64,000 nucleotides of DNA from Hyaloscypha bicolor E. Taxonomy: Eukaryota > Ascomycota > Leotiomycetes > Helotiales > Hyaloscyphaceae. Positions 11,348-23,434 of the stretch are shown one piece after another; the stretch's first letter is position 1, and the number at the start of each line of letters is the position of its first letter. The notes beneath the pieces are model-generated. The model had not been told where the DNA came from and did not search any database. It saw only the letters and a program-made list of their open reading frames with translations. The stretch spans positions 2,880,014 through 2,944,013 of the forward strand of contig NW_020194558.1 of assembly GCF_002865645.1 (NCBI RefSeq), written 5' to 3'. A program made the translations under genes and the position numbers.

Positions 11348-12471
11348 ATGGCACCCAGAAAGCTGAAAATCGCTTGTGCTGGTCTCGGCCGCATGGGCAA
11401 GAGACATGCTCTACATTTTCTCAACCGAACTCCTCGAGCAGAGCTGGTAGCAGCAAGCACACCAGATGACGACGAAATTCAGTGGGCAAAGCAGCATCTT
11501 GAACCTTACGGAGTTCGCCTGTACAAAGACTATGATGAAATGCTGAAGCAGGAAGGTTTGCAAGCTGTGGTCATTGCATCGGTCACCACTGTCCACGCCG
11601 AGCAAGCTATCAAAGCTATCGAAGCCAATCTTCACGTTCTGTGCGAGAAGCCACTGTCCACTTCCGTCGAAATTGTAAGATTTTCTCCCACCCACTTTTC
11701 CGATTCGGAAACTGACTCCAAAATTTACAGTCACAAAGCGTGGTAGACGCAGCAAAGAAGAAGCCCAGCCTAAAAGTCATGTGTGGGTTTTCTCGCAGAT
11801 TCGACGACTCGTACCGTGATGCATTCCATAAAATGGACACTGGACTGATAGGCAGACCTTCTATCTTCCGTTCCCAAACCTGCGATATGCTCGACCCCTC
11901 CGGATTCTTTGTCGCATATGCAGAATTCTCAGGCGGAATCTTCGTTGATTGCTCAATCCACGACATCGACCTTGCACTCTGGTTCTTCGGACAAGATGTG
12001 AGGGTGAAGAGTGTGGTTAGTTCTGGCATCACAGCTGTGCAGCCGGAGCTGCGGAAGCACAAGGATATGGACAACGCGGTAGGCATCGTGGAATTTTATG
12101 GAGGCCAGATTGCGTACCTATTTTGCAGTCGGATGATGGCTGCTGGCCAGGACGATGCGACCGAGATTATTGGAACGGAGGGAAAGTTGACTGTCAATGC
12201 TCAACCGATGAGCAATTTGGTCAATATCTACGAGCCAACTGGAGTCAGGAGGGAGATACCACCTCATTACTATGGAAGATTCGAGCAGGCTTTTGTCAAT
12301 GAAGCCAACGAGTTTACGGCCGCCTGTTTAGACGACCTGAAGTTGCCGATGAAGTTGACGGGAGCGGTGCAAGCTGTGAAAATTGGATGTGCACTGCAAG
12401 AGAGTTTGAACTCGGGGAAGAAGATCTATTTTGATGAAGTGGGACGACGCGTTGAGAAGGCGGTGCTCTGA
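11348..12471 (+). CDS. Gfo/Idh/MocA oxidoreductase, inositol 2-dehydrogenase-like (copy 2)
   Basis: A second NAD(P)-dependent dehydrogenase of the same branch, 355 residues, exons 11348-11674 and 11731-12471. The intron lies just after the active-site motif, at the same place as in copy 1 (after LCEKPLST plus four or five residues), which shows that the two genes share ancestry. Features are IACAGLGRMGKRH (dinucleotide binding), Lys101 in CEKPLST, GFSRRFD and DCSIHDIDLALWFFG with the catalytic-type His. An in-frame ATG-like start further upstream (11288) would add an unlikely leader ahead of MAPRKLK, so 11348 is preferred. Copy 1 is more acidic near its end; the two may act on different stereoisomers or on successive steps, which is speculation. 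Confidence 0.92.
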
Positions 12472-13478
12472 ATGGGTGTTCCTTTGTTTGTGCCATTGTT
12501 TAAGGGAAATTTGATAGAAAGAAAAGCGTTTCGTAGCCATAATAATAGATCGTGGTTCTCTCGACCCTGGATTTCTTGGTTTGATAGGTTCAAAAACTAT
12601 TGAGTCAGCTACTTCACTTTAAAAGATCAACTCGCCAACCAGGTACATTAGAATTATATCACTCGGAATCGAGCTCAAACGCCTTATACTGAGTGTTATT
12701 ACACTTGTAAAACGGAGCTCGGACTAATGAAATAATCTAGAGGCCGATGAAAGCGCAGAAACATCAACCAGAACAGCCATTAGAATCACGTGCGAAAACT
12801 GGCTGCCAATACTTCTAGATAGTCGGGTCCACAGGTCTGGAAATAAATTCCCGACCCCGAAATGGGACATGGACATCATCTGTATCCAGAAAGTGGCGAG
12901 TGGTAAGTTTGTCCGGAGTGGGAAACTTTCCATTTCTGGACAGATACACACCTCGCTTAGCTAGCGAGCTGCCCCTTTTCATCCATTTTCGGCAATTTCT
13001 GATCGCAGTTTCTGATCTGGAGATGCACCTCGTCTCTGGAGTTTATGGAACAAATCTAGGGACGTGAGATGCTATATCGGTAATGGTGTTGGTTGGGAAT
13101 ACATGGTCCCTGCCTAATGATGTGCTGCGGATTTGTACCTGACAATCTCCCTTTGGGCCGCCGAGGACCATCAGGTATTGGCGATGACAAAGGATTGTTT
13201 GAGCCTTAAAAATGTGAAGAAAAAGACCGAGTTCTTTTGAAGAGGAATTAAAAGAGTCATACATGGAGTGATACAATGCGAGTATGACTGACTTCAATAT
13301 TTTAATTAGCAACTGCTTGGCTGCTTCATAGAGATATTCAGGACCAAAATTTGAAGTAATCAAAGGCTTGGGAATCAATGGGTAAATAATTTTTCAGTTA
13401 ATTAATGGTATCCTATAAACTCCAATGGAGATCATTGTCTTCAGATCAAATCTACAGATCGCCAACACATGAGATATT
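12472..13478. other. Intergenic, about 1 kb, no gene seen
   Basis: This lies between the 3' ends of copy 2 dehydrogenase and the P450 gene, which converge. The longest frame (111 codons on the minus strand) has no domain character. Confidence 0.5.
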
Positions 13479-15151
13479 TTATTCAACATCCTCAAACCTC
13501 CTCCAAACCTTCAGTGGCATTGGACCAGGAGCCAAGTTGAACGACTCGTATCTATCCGGAACCCATCCTTCACACGGCAACGCAAACTCAAATCTATGGA
13601 CGACGCTGGCAAGTAAAACAGATTGCTCCACTATAGGTACACAACGTTAGCCTCTGTTCTTCGCGCACATGGAAAGAAATGCTTGCTTACAATAACTGAT
13701 ATTCCGACCGATGCACCCTCTAGCACCCGTGCTAAAAGTGATAAACGCAGCCTGCAACTCTTTCGCATCATCGCCCAGCCATCTCTCAGGTCTGAATGTC
13801 TCTGGTTCCGGGAAAACTTTTGGATCTCTGTGTGCAACATAAGCTGAAATCGATACTGACGTTTCGCCGGGAATGAAGTCGCCAAGGATCGGTGCGCCTT
13901 CAGCTGGGGTTCGTCGTGGCAGGCCGAAGGTTGAGGGTGGGTACATCCGTAAGGCCTCATCGAGACAAGCGCGGAGATAGGGTAGGTGTCTGACCTTATC
14001 GTACGCAACAACAGTCTCTGAAGGTTCGATAACTGCATCAAGCTCTGCTCTGAGTTTGGTCAAGCATTCAGGATTGGCGAGGAGAAGGTACATGGCGTTG
14101 TTCATTGCAATGGCCGTGGTGTCGGAGCCAGCGTTCATCATGATCGAGATCTCTGCGACTATTTCGCCCCATTCCATACCATTCGGGTTCCCGTTCTTGT
14201 CTTCCATTAACGCGCTGAAGAAGTCATCAAGTTGCTCCCCTGTGCGATAACGAGCCAGTCTTTGAGTAGCGCGATGCAAGACGATATCATTCCATCCTTC
14301 GTTCAACTTCCACATCTTTCGATAATCCTTAGAAACGAGCTTCGATATTTGGGTAAGGATGGGGAACCATTCGTAAGCCCAGACAAGACCAGCTTGCGCT
14401 CGCGCCGTAGCATGGAGACATTCCCGGTAGTTGACCTTGTAGAGCTTGCCGTCCATTGTCTCCGCGGTGACGAGGTCATGGCCTTGATCTAGGAAACCCA
14501 GACGTTCTGAGAGTCCTATATCGGCAATGGCATCGAGTGTGAAGAAGTTGGCATAGGCGCGGTAGTCGAAAGTGAGGTCTTCAGGGACCGGTGCCATGCC
14601 TTTCTTCAAGTGCTGTGTGCAGCGATCATCTGCGGCTTTAATGAATCGAACGGTTTTGTCTGCAACTTTGTGTTCCCATCCTTCCAGATTCTTGAGTGCA
14701 TAGGCACTGGAGAGAATGCGTCTTTTTCTTTGGTGATCGAGTTTGTCTCGGACATCAGCCAGGTGGTGATGCGTCCCAGCCAAGGTGTCGTAAAATACGT
14801 CTTTGATACATTTTGTGTTGTGTCCATAAATATCCTGATACCTTGTTAGCTTGTACTCATGGGTTTCTTCCAATTTGAACTTACTTTTATGGCCGCAAGA
14901 TCTGAGTATGAGAGAGAATTCGGTCCAATGCGAACAACTGGTGACTTTTGGTGTGCTTCAAGCAGGGCATGTGATCTAAAGCCCTTGTGCGATTCATATA
15001 TAAACCCAAGGTCTGTGATTCCTGATAGGAAGTTGAGGTTGGGGTACTTTCGTAGGCCCTTAGGGTCACGAAAGTACTCGACGACGGGCCATATGATGAA
15101 GTATGACAGTGAAGAGAAAGCCACAACGGCAAAAAGAAGATAGCCGAACAT
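13479..15151 (-). CDS. Cytochrome P450 monooxygenase
   Basis: A microsomal haem-thiolate monooxygenase of 520 residues from exons 14885-15151, 13691-14834 and 13479-13630. The N-terminus is a hydrophobic anchor (FGYLLFAVVAFSSLSYFIIWPV) followed by a basic/proline linker. Diagnostic motifs are the oxygen-binding helix I (MMNAGSDTT), the ExxR pair in DEALRMYPP, the PERW segment in FRPERWLGDD and the haem loop FSTGARGCIGRN with ligand Cys463. The last intron falls right after the haem loop. Substrate cannot be predicted. The reductase gene starts 908 bp away on the other strand, so enzyme and electron donor are divergently arranged and may be co-expressed. Confidence 0.95.
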
Positions 15152-16059
15152 GATTGCGGAGAAGATTCGGAGAAGTGAAACGTTGTTAGAAAATGTGCAG
15201 TGAGTTTCTTCGAGTCAATGGTGTATAAGTAGCTGATGGTTGTGAAAATCTGCAAGGAAGTGTGGGCCCCCTGCGATAGGAGTGTGCAGATGCGTGGATT
15301 TGGACGAACCCCACCTTGAAAGATCCGATAACACACAAGTTCTGCTTCATCTGACATGTGTTTAGAAGAGCCAGAAGGACTAGCTCCCGTAACCTTGCCA
15401 TTCTAATCGCGGCTCAAGCAAAGTTGTCGAAGATAGGAATCCCCAGACGGCAGGCTTGAGGACCCCAGAAGGGGAGCAGTTGTGGGGTAATTTCCTCGCC
15501 AAGCTTAAATCAACAGCAATACTCCATCGAGTTCGTGACCAAGAACTGCCCCCGGCGGAAATCTTGCTCTGCATTTGGGGAAATTTTCGTTTCGTGGCTG
15601 AGAGTTTTGCCGAGCCCCTTGTAACTTTCTCGGCTAGCCTCCAGTTGATCAAAAGGGGCAATTCGCTAGCGCCGGAAGCAACCTCGGCTGCAGCTCAGGG
15701 GACGGAAACGGCAATTGCTGTAACCCAGATTGTTCTCTTGCCCGAATTGATACTAAATTTGCCTTCTCTATTCTTGCTGAACTACGAGAGGAACTAACAA
15801 ACTCACAATCCCCCAATTCACACATTTCCCCAGGTTTCTGCTCACGTGATGAGATGTTGGCTTTCGCTGCTTGCCATTTCGAGCAGGCTGTCAGACAAGG
15901 CAAGACGCGCAAGGCTGTGGATTGCAAGAAATATTTTCACTCTATCCGATTCTTTCTATATCATCTTGATGTTTCAATATATTCTGAGCAGCTCAATGCA
16001 AAGTGTTCCATCCCAGTTCTTTCACTTCAACTGTCGTGTTGAGCGCACATTCTGTCATC
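15152..16059. promoter_or_regulatory. Shared divergent region between P450 and its reductase
   Basis: About 0.9 kb between two start codons that point away from each other. Open frames here are short and overlapping and lack domain features. It should contain both promoters; no regulator site could be assigned. Confidence 0.45.
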
Positions 16060-18199
16060 ATGTCGACTTTATCGAAAATGGTCGACCCTTCGCTTTTTGC
16101 GGGAGTCGAGAGCCTTCTCCAACAAGCTCAGAAAGATGACTTCGCTTTCCTTGCACTGATTATCTTGACGGGAATCTTCTACAATGTCTACATCAAAGAG
16201 AAACCTGATCCGTACCACCATGTCTGGTTCGAGAAGCCGCAGACAGCAGATGCAAATGCCAAAGGAGCAGATACAAGAGATATTGGAGTGAAGCTTGAAG
16301 AAAGTGTAGGTTCTTTTCTGTCTAAAATGTAATTAAACAATGCTAACCTCCGATTTGCAGAAAAAAGATCTGGTCATCTTCTGGGGTTCTCAATCCGGGA
16401 CAGCAGAAGGCTTCGCAAACCGCCTGGTACGAGACTGCCGAAGCCGATTCGGACTCGATGCTCTTTCAGCAGACCTCTCAGACTACGACCCCGAGTCCAT
16501 CTCCAACATCCCCTCAACCAAGTTAGCCATTTTCATCATCTCAACCTACGGCGAAGGCGACCCCAGCGACAACGCCACCCAATTCCTCTCATGGCTAGAT
16601 ACAAACAAGACTGTCCAGTTCTCTAAGCTGTCGTACGCAGCATTCGGGCTCGGAAACAAGAAATACAAGTTCTACAACAAAGTGGTGGACGTCGTGGTTG
16701 AGGCTCTCGATCGCTCGGGGGCAATATCCCTGCTCCCAGTCGGTAAAGCAGACGATTCAAATGGCACAACGGAGGAAGATTTCACAGGGTGGAAACAATC
16801 TCTCTTCTCCCTCTTCCGAGGGACTTTAGGCTTTGTGGAGCGGCCAGCACAATATGAGCCAACCCTAAAAGTTATCGAAGACACGTCCCTAGATATCATC
16901 GACCTTCACCTCGGCGAACCCATCAAATCGAAAACAGCAAAGAAAGGCAGCACACAAACGTCGCCAATCCAACCACTGCCTGTAAAAACTGCCAAGAAGC
17001 TGCTCGCCACCGAGGAAAGAAATTGTCTCCACCTCGACCTCTCCCTCCACGATTTCCCAGAATTGAAATACAAAACGGGCGACCACCTCGCTGTCTGGCC
17101 TTCAAACCCATCCTCTGAGATAAATATCTTGGTATCCGCACTGGGACTGCAACTAAGAACGGAAACTCCCCTGTTGATTCAGGGTCTCGAGTCTGGAGTG
17201 AAAGTCAAGGTTCCCTCGCCGACAACATGGCAAGCACTCTTACAGCACTACCTCGAGATTTCCGGACCCGTACCACGAGAAACCGTCCTCTCACTGGCAC
17301 AATTTGCTCTCGATGAATCGTCAAAAGCCACTTTGAAACAGCTCGGCGAGGACAAAGACGCCTACCACACCTATTGTTCAATGAACCACGTTACGCTCGG
17401 TCGACTTCTCACCTCCCTCAATCCCACCCCTGGAGCGTGGTCTGGAATTCCATTGTCATTTATCCTAGAAAGTCTCCCAGTCCTCGCACCTCGATACTAC
17501 AGCATCTCATCATCCTCCATCGTCTCGCCAAAGACAGTATCGATCACAGTCGCTACATCCTCCGAACCATCACCCGGCCATTCTATCTGCGTCCCCGGAT
17601 TAACGACAAGCTATCTCTCCTCCCTCGAATCCCACACCCGCTCAATCACCAGCACAGAATTCACATTCCCATCAGATTCCCAGCTCACACTCTACGCACA
17701 AGTGCGAACCTCCAAATTCCGCCTCCCGACCCTGCCAAAACACCCCATTATCCTCGTCGCTTCTGGCTCTGGCTTGGCTCCCTTCCTCGGCTTCCTTGAC
17801 GAACGAGCGCGCCTCACCTCCATCGGACGAGAAGTCGGTCATTCCCTCCTCTTCTTTGGATGCCGCTCTCCCTTAGAATACCTCTACAAATCCGAGCTCG
17901 AAGCGCTCCAAACTTCTAGTCAGGAGATTGAAGTCGTGAGCGCATTCTCAAGGGAGGCTGGTAAGGAGAAGAAGTATGTTCAGGATAGAGTAGAGGAAAA
18001 GGCAGAAGAGGTGTGCAGGATGCTGGTTGAGGAGAATGCGTATTTTTATATTTGTGGCAGTGCGAGTATGGCAAGGGATGTTAAAGCGCGTGTTGAAGGG
18101 ATGTTGGGGAAGAAGATGGGCTGGGGAGAACAAGAGGTTCGAGAGTGGAGTGAGGGGTTGAGGAGAGGAAGGCGGTGGCAGGAGGATGTTTGGGGATGA
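16060..18199 (+). CDS. NADPH-cytochrome P450 reductase
   Basis: A diflavin reductase passing electrons from NADPH through FAD and FMN to microsomal P450s. It has 694 residues, the usual length, from exons 16060-16305 and 16361-18199. An N-terminal anchor (FAFLALIILTGIFYNVYI, about residues 27-44) is followed by the FMN domain (FWGSQSGTAEGFANRL near residue 90, STYGEGDPSDN), the FAD-binding RYYSISSS, the NADPH-binding GSGLAPFLGFL and FFGCRSPLEYLY, and the C-terminal YICGSASMARDV. The protein ends DVWG; the aromatic residue that stacks on FAD is normally last, so the extra Gly is unusual. The neighbouring divergent P450 suggests a dedicated reductase, possibly a paralogue of the housekeeping one. 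Confidence 0.94.
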
Positions 18200-18512
18200 G
18201 TTTGATATAAGAGTATTATTTTTTCGGATTTGTAGATAGAGGTGTTATTCAATGTTATTGAGAGGTTTAATTCTCCATATACTATTCTCATTTTCACTTT
18301 AAAAGGTGAACGGAGGAAGGCTTTTTCGCCATCTTATCGATTTTCCGTAATTTGCCACCTTTTTCGACTTCAAATTCACGACGAGAAAGACAAAAACTCT
18401 TGAGAAAACGGATATGAATTTTCAAGAAACAGCGCTCATAACGTCGTTTGTTTGTACATCATCAATCCCATGATTTTCCGTCCCATAAACTTCAAAGCTA
18501 CAAGAAATATCT

Positions 18513-20684
18513 TCAGCTCGTCCACCCCCAAGCTTCCTTCAACCGCTCCTGAATCTCCTTCGTTGGCCACGCATGCTTCGTATCCGTCCACACCAGAATA
18601 TCCAACATACTCTGCTGATCTCTGCTCTCAGTGAATTGATCACCACACATTGCTATCGCCATACAGGCTGTGTTCATTGCGGGCGGCGCTCGGCGGTTGA
18701 AGATCGCCACGCCGCAGATGCGCTTTACTACGGTGTTGACTTCGGCCTGGATTGTTGGGGTTAGCTTGTGGGTCCCTGAAGGGGAGGTATAGGCGGGGTG
18801 GGGAGCGGGAAACAAGTGGGAGGGTTGGACTTACCTCTATTCGCCTTGTTGCTGCCCAGTGCAAGGGCCCCAAGCGGGGTATTCGGGGATCATATACCGT
18901 GAGCAGGATCTTGGAGAGATCGAAATGTTGGACTGCAGTTACTGGAAGAGTAGATACCGTGAGTGCGGGTCCGTAAACCTTTTTGGCCAGTCATGGCATC
19001 CGCAAAGGATCGAGATTCGGGGAATTGGACTTACCATGGCAGTCTGACATGTACCACAACTCGGGATAAACTTCCCCTTTGCTCAGATCAGGAGCCTTGT
19101 CGAACATCGGCTCAAAGGACCTAGGTCTCAGGCGATCCCAACCCTGGTGATACTCCACTAATGCATCGTAATCACTGTTATTGGGTCGATGCTCGCCGTA
19201 GCAATACATTAGGACGTCGGCGCAATGCACCACGACGCGATGGGCCCAGGTAGCGTCATCTGTGGGCTCGAGCGAGCGGTAATCGTCGCAGTTGAGGGGC
19301 ATGCAGAAAGGTCGTTGGCGGATGAACGCCATGTAAACTTCCTGGCGGCAAGCCACGCGGAATGCAGCCCGACGAAGGCTGCTTTGAGGGCCGGATGAGG
19401 CTTGGGCTTCGATGAAGACTTGGGTTCCTTGGAGCCCGGTTTCCCAATCTCCGCCATTAAGAGGAGCTACATCATACGTCAGGACCTAGAATCGATAGCA
19501 GGGGTGTCATTTACCATCTACTTCCTCGTAGAAGCGTAGAATTATTGACGCCACGAGGAGATCCTCGTCGAAAAGTGCCTCAGGATCATCCGCTACGGAA
19601 ACTAGATGCTCGATGCAGAGGCTATGATACTCTACGGCGGTCTCGATCTGGAGATCTGCGAGATGTTTGCCTTGGTACTCGACTGTGCCGTCAACTTTGT
19701 ACTCGTCGAGACGGCACAGATGTCTTGCTGAAGCAGTGTAGATGGCGTTGAGAAGAGCGGGACAATTTCTCGCCCTTTGAGGGACGACCTGGGCAAAATG
19801 CCGTTCTGGATCGCAGAGATCAAACTGAGATCGTCAATAGGAGTGTTTGAAGGACTCCGTGTGGCGGACATACCCAACATGCTAGTTCATCAATAAAGTA
19901 TCTCATCAAACATGCCTCCTGAACATTCGTGTGGGGCCAGACCCCGGAATCAGGTGACGAAATTGCGAAAGGAGACTGTTGAACTTTCGATGGAGATTGA
20001 AACAAATTTGACTGGTCAGTTCCTTGTTGGGAAAAGTCAGCCGCTCGGAGTAAAGAGTCGATTGCATCTTCACTCCCACCGGGGGTAGGCGAGGAGGCCA
20101 CGAAACTTGGCCTTGGCCCTTTTCCAAAGCGAGCAAGAACCGGAGAAGGTTGACCCACAGAGGCAAAGGAGGTTGAGTCGGTATCATTGGTTCGACGTCT
20201 CTTGAATGGTGTTGTGACTTGGGTGGGAGACTGATAGGATTGAGGGGTCCATGATGCCGGCTCGAAGGGCGGCTGGGTCGGCCCATCTGAGGCGACCGAA
20301 GCCACTGCTGCCGAGCCAGCAGGGGAACTTGTAAGTCGACTCCGTGGAGGTGTTGATGTCTCAGGAGTTACAGCAGGTTTGGGTTTCGGATTGGTGAGGT
20401 AGATTTCATCCAATTCAGGAAGTTCATCCACAAACTCCGAACATACTGGACGGCCCCTGGTCAGTGAAATTTCATGCATTCAGATACCACGAATGAAGGG
20501 AAGGCAAGTGGGCATAAACGAAAGAAACATGCAGCTTACTTTTCCCTCTTATCTTGACCCAAGGTTGATCTTTTGCGAAATCACTGTCGTACCTCGCGGA
20601 GGAGCCGTGCCTGAACTGTAGCTTCCCAAGGGTTGACTTTACAGACCCAGCCGTAATACTAGAGCCTTCATCTGAACATAACAT
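18513..20684 (-). CDS. Fungal_trans_2-type regulator without a visible zinc cluster
   Basis: Six exons (20540-20684, 19874-20445, 19515-19824, 19035-19466, 18835-18941, 18513-18746) total 1800 bp, giving 599 residues. The region after residue 230 is the helical domain of ARCA-like fungal regulators: [54 protein letters not shown], and a tail ending KEAWGW. A Pro/Ser/Thr-rich stretch with FKRRR near residue 150 resembles a nuclear signal. In relatives the phrase [20 protein letters not shown] directly follows a Zn2Cys6 cluster, but no six-cysteine pattern can be seen upstream in any frame. The first exon may therefore be missing from my model (a possible leader starts at 21096, MDPDLAASPDTETA) or the protein has lost its DNA-binding part. 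Confidence 0.82.
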
Positions 20685-21735
20685 GAGTCAGCCAAGCTCC
20701 TTTGATATTGCGGTTCAGCTCGGGCCTGAGATTTTGGAGTAACGTGACTGAAGCGGGGTCGAAGAGCGCACCAGGCCACCGACCTGCATTGTTCTGCTTG
20801 CCGGCAGAAACGCTGTTCCTGTCAGTACAATCAGACGTCATTGAAAGAGCTCAACCCAGGTAGGTAGGTACCTTAGCCTAGTTCGCGGCATGTAGAGGCA
20901 GTCCTCATTCTTTCGTCGTTTTCGCTATGTCGACGCAATCCGCTGCCACGAACAATAACACAGAGGAAACAGTGAGGGAAGTAAGCAAAGCAAGGAAATA
21001 CTAGATGCGGGGAAGGAGCAGTAGTAATACCTCATCGGGAGTGGATTGGGTTAGAGCGGTTTCAGTGTCGGGGGAGGCGGCGAGGTCTGGATCCATTGCC
21101 GGCAAACGCCAGCGGGGACGATGGTCGCGGCGACGGGCAACCTCACGCCGATTCGTGGGCTCGTGCGCACCCCCCCCCGTCTTGCCTTTCCATCTAGACA
21201 CCTCCGCAACTCTTATTCCCATTTCGACGCCTGACCCCAATCATGGGATGAGCGTCACTTCGAATCCTGCTAAATTGCTAATACTAGTAATGCACCTCTC
21301 AGTGAACGTTACCATGAGGCGCCATCCCTGCCACCTGCCCTCCAAGCCTGCGGGGCGAAGGAGATTTGTGGAGGGAAAGAAAGAGCCTGGGGCGCACCCG
21401 CTCCCCGCATTCGGTGGGATTACCCGAATTGTCGGTCTCGTTCCCCCTTGGCAGTTTGCCCAAGACCACATTGCCGGCAACTATTTTGTTTGGCTGCCAT
21501 TCCTAGCTAGACGAGGCTGGGCGGAACATACATGATCCAGGCTTCAACAAAATGTGCATGAGGAAACCTTGTTTTTATCTTCCGGAGCTCGAAGAAATCT
21601 ATAAGATCTGGATAAATCCTCGAGATCAATCATCCAACTCAGCTCTACAGAGTCAAAACTCCTCCACAACCTTCAGTACTTCCTCAATCTTCAACAGCTC
21701 CAACGGCTTCCTCATCCTCACCTATATCCCTCACT
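20685..21735. other. Intergenic between regulator and sugar transporter
   Basis: This divergent region of about 1 kb may hold a 5' leader exon of the regulator on the minus strand (ATG at 21094-21096) but I could not splice it in frame. The rest shows short frames only. The stretch 21600-21735 is pyrimidine-rich, as often seen just ahead of fungal start codons. Confidence 0.4.
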
Positions 21736-23434
21736 ATGGGTCTCGCCTCAGAGCCTGAGTCTCCCGCAAAGACCGACGCCCTCCACGTCGAGAAAGTTTC
21801 AACATCCTCTCGCGATGGAGGATCTGAACACCTTGAGGACCTTGACTCTATCGAACAGACGCAGTCTGGAAAATATGCCTGGCTTGTAGCCATCACCGCT
21901 GGTGTTGGTGGGCTTCTCTTCGGTATGTGTCATGAATGATCCAGATTTTGGTATTAATCTAACCGTGCAAAGGCTACGATACTGGAATTATCTCTGCAGT
22001 CCTCGTCTATCTTCACAGTGATCTTGGCAAGATCCTCACCGCTAGCGAGAAGGAATTGATCACATCCATCACTTCTGGCGGTGCCTTTATTGGCGCCATC
22101 GCTGCCGGTCTTACAGCTGATCGCTTTGGGCGAAAGGGTGCTATCTACATGGGGTGCATTCTTTTCATCGTCGGTGCAGTTCTCCAAGCCTGCGCTTACT
22201 CTCTGGCTCAGATGACTGTCGGTCGTCTTGTTGTTGGTTTCGGCGTTGGCTCGGCGGCAATGATTGTCCCACTGTATATTGCCGAGGTTGCCCCTGCAAA
22301 GTATCGTGGTCGCATGATTGGACTGGATAATATGAGTATCACTGGAGGGCAATTGATCTCTTATGGTATTGGAGCCGGTCTTGCGAAGGTTCCTCACGGC
22401 TGGAGAGCCATGGTGGTATGCATTCCCCGTTTTCCAGTTCCCATGAATATTGACTGACCCTTGAACAGGGCCTTGGAGCTGTTCCTGCCATTGTCCTCAT
22501 GGGCTTGTTGCCATTCTGCCCGGAGTCACCCCGTCAGCTCATCTACCACGACAAGCCTGAAGCTGCGGCCGTTGTCATTCAATCTATTTTCCCCAACGGA
22601 ACTCCCGAGCAGGTCCAGCAAAAGATCAGACACATCAGCGCCCACGTCGCCGAAGCCAAAGCTCTCAAGGAAGGCAAAGGAAATCTCTGGCTTCTCAAGC
22701 AACTCTACGTCGTCCCAGGCAATTTTCGAGCACTCATCGCGGCCTGTGGCCTCATGGCTATCAGCCAACTTGGTGGATTCAACAGTCTCATGTACTACTC
22801 TTCAACACTCTTCGCTCTTGTCGGTTTTGCCAACCCTGTTGCTGTCGGTACCATCATCGCTGCTACAAACTTCTTCTTTACCTGGGTCAACTTGATGGTC
22901 GTCGATCGCTTTGGCCGAAGACGCATCCTGCTCTCCACCATGTGGGGAATGGCACTCTTCCTTGCCCTCGCAGCTGTCGCATTCCACTGGATCCCAATCA
23001 ACCACGATCTCTCGCTTAAGACCAACAAGATTGGATGGCCCGCTTACGTTGTTCTCGCCTGCATGATCATCTACGTCGGCTTCTACTCCTCTGGCATGGG
23101 CAACACCGCCTGGCTCTCTTCCGAGTTCTTCCCCATGGAAATTCGCGCATACGGTACCATGATGCTGACCTGCTCATGCTGGGGCTCCAACATCATCGTC
23201 GCTTCTACCTTCCTCACACAGATGGAGAACACCACCCCTTCAGGAGCTTTCGGTTTCTATGCTGCGATCTGCTTCTTCGGTTGGATTGCAGTGTATTTCT
23301 GCTACCCTGAGGTGAAGGGCATGACTTTGGAGGATATTAGGGAGATCTTCAAGCATGGGTTTGGTGTTAAGTATGCGAGGGAGTTGCAGAAGGAGATGAA
23401 GGCGCAAAGACAGGTTGAGAACAGCAGGGCATAG
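21736..23434 (+). CDS. MFS sugar/myo-inositol transporter
   Basis: A plasma-membrane proton symporter of the sugar porter family, 531 residues, exons 21736-21922, 21973-22415 and 22469-23434. Signatures are GLLFGYDTGIISAVLV in helix 1, the ADRFGRKGA loop, RLVVGFGVGSAAMIVPLYIAE, KYRGRMIGLD, ESPRQLIYHDKPEAA after helix 6, VDRFGRRRILL in the second half and YFCYPEVKGMTLEDI near the C-terminus. The GGQLISYGIGA segment in helix 5 is like the fungal Itr inositol permeases, so inositol or a related polyol is a reasonable substrate; hexoses remain possible. Its presence within 10 kb of two inositol-dehydrogenase-like genes strengthens a polyol reading. Confidence 0.92.

Noticed and set aside
12724..13378. 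Two short minus-strand frames between the dehydrogenase and the P450
   Set aside because: No domain character and no plausible splice partners.
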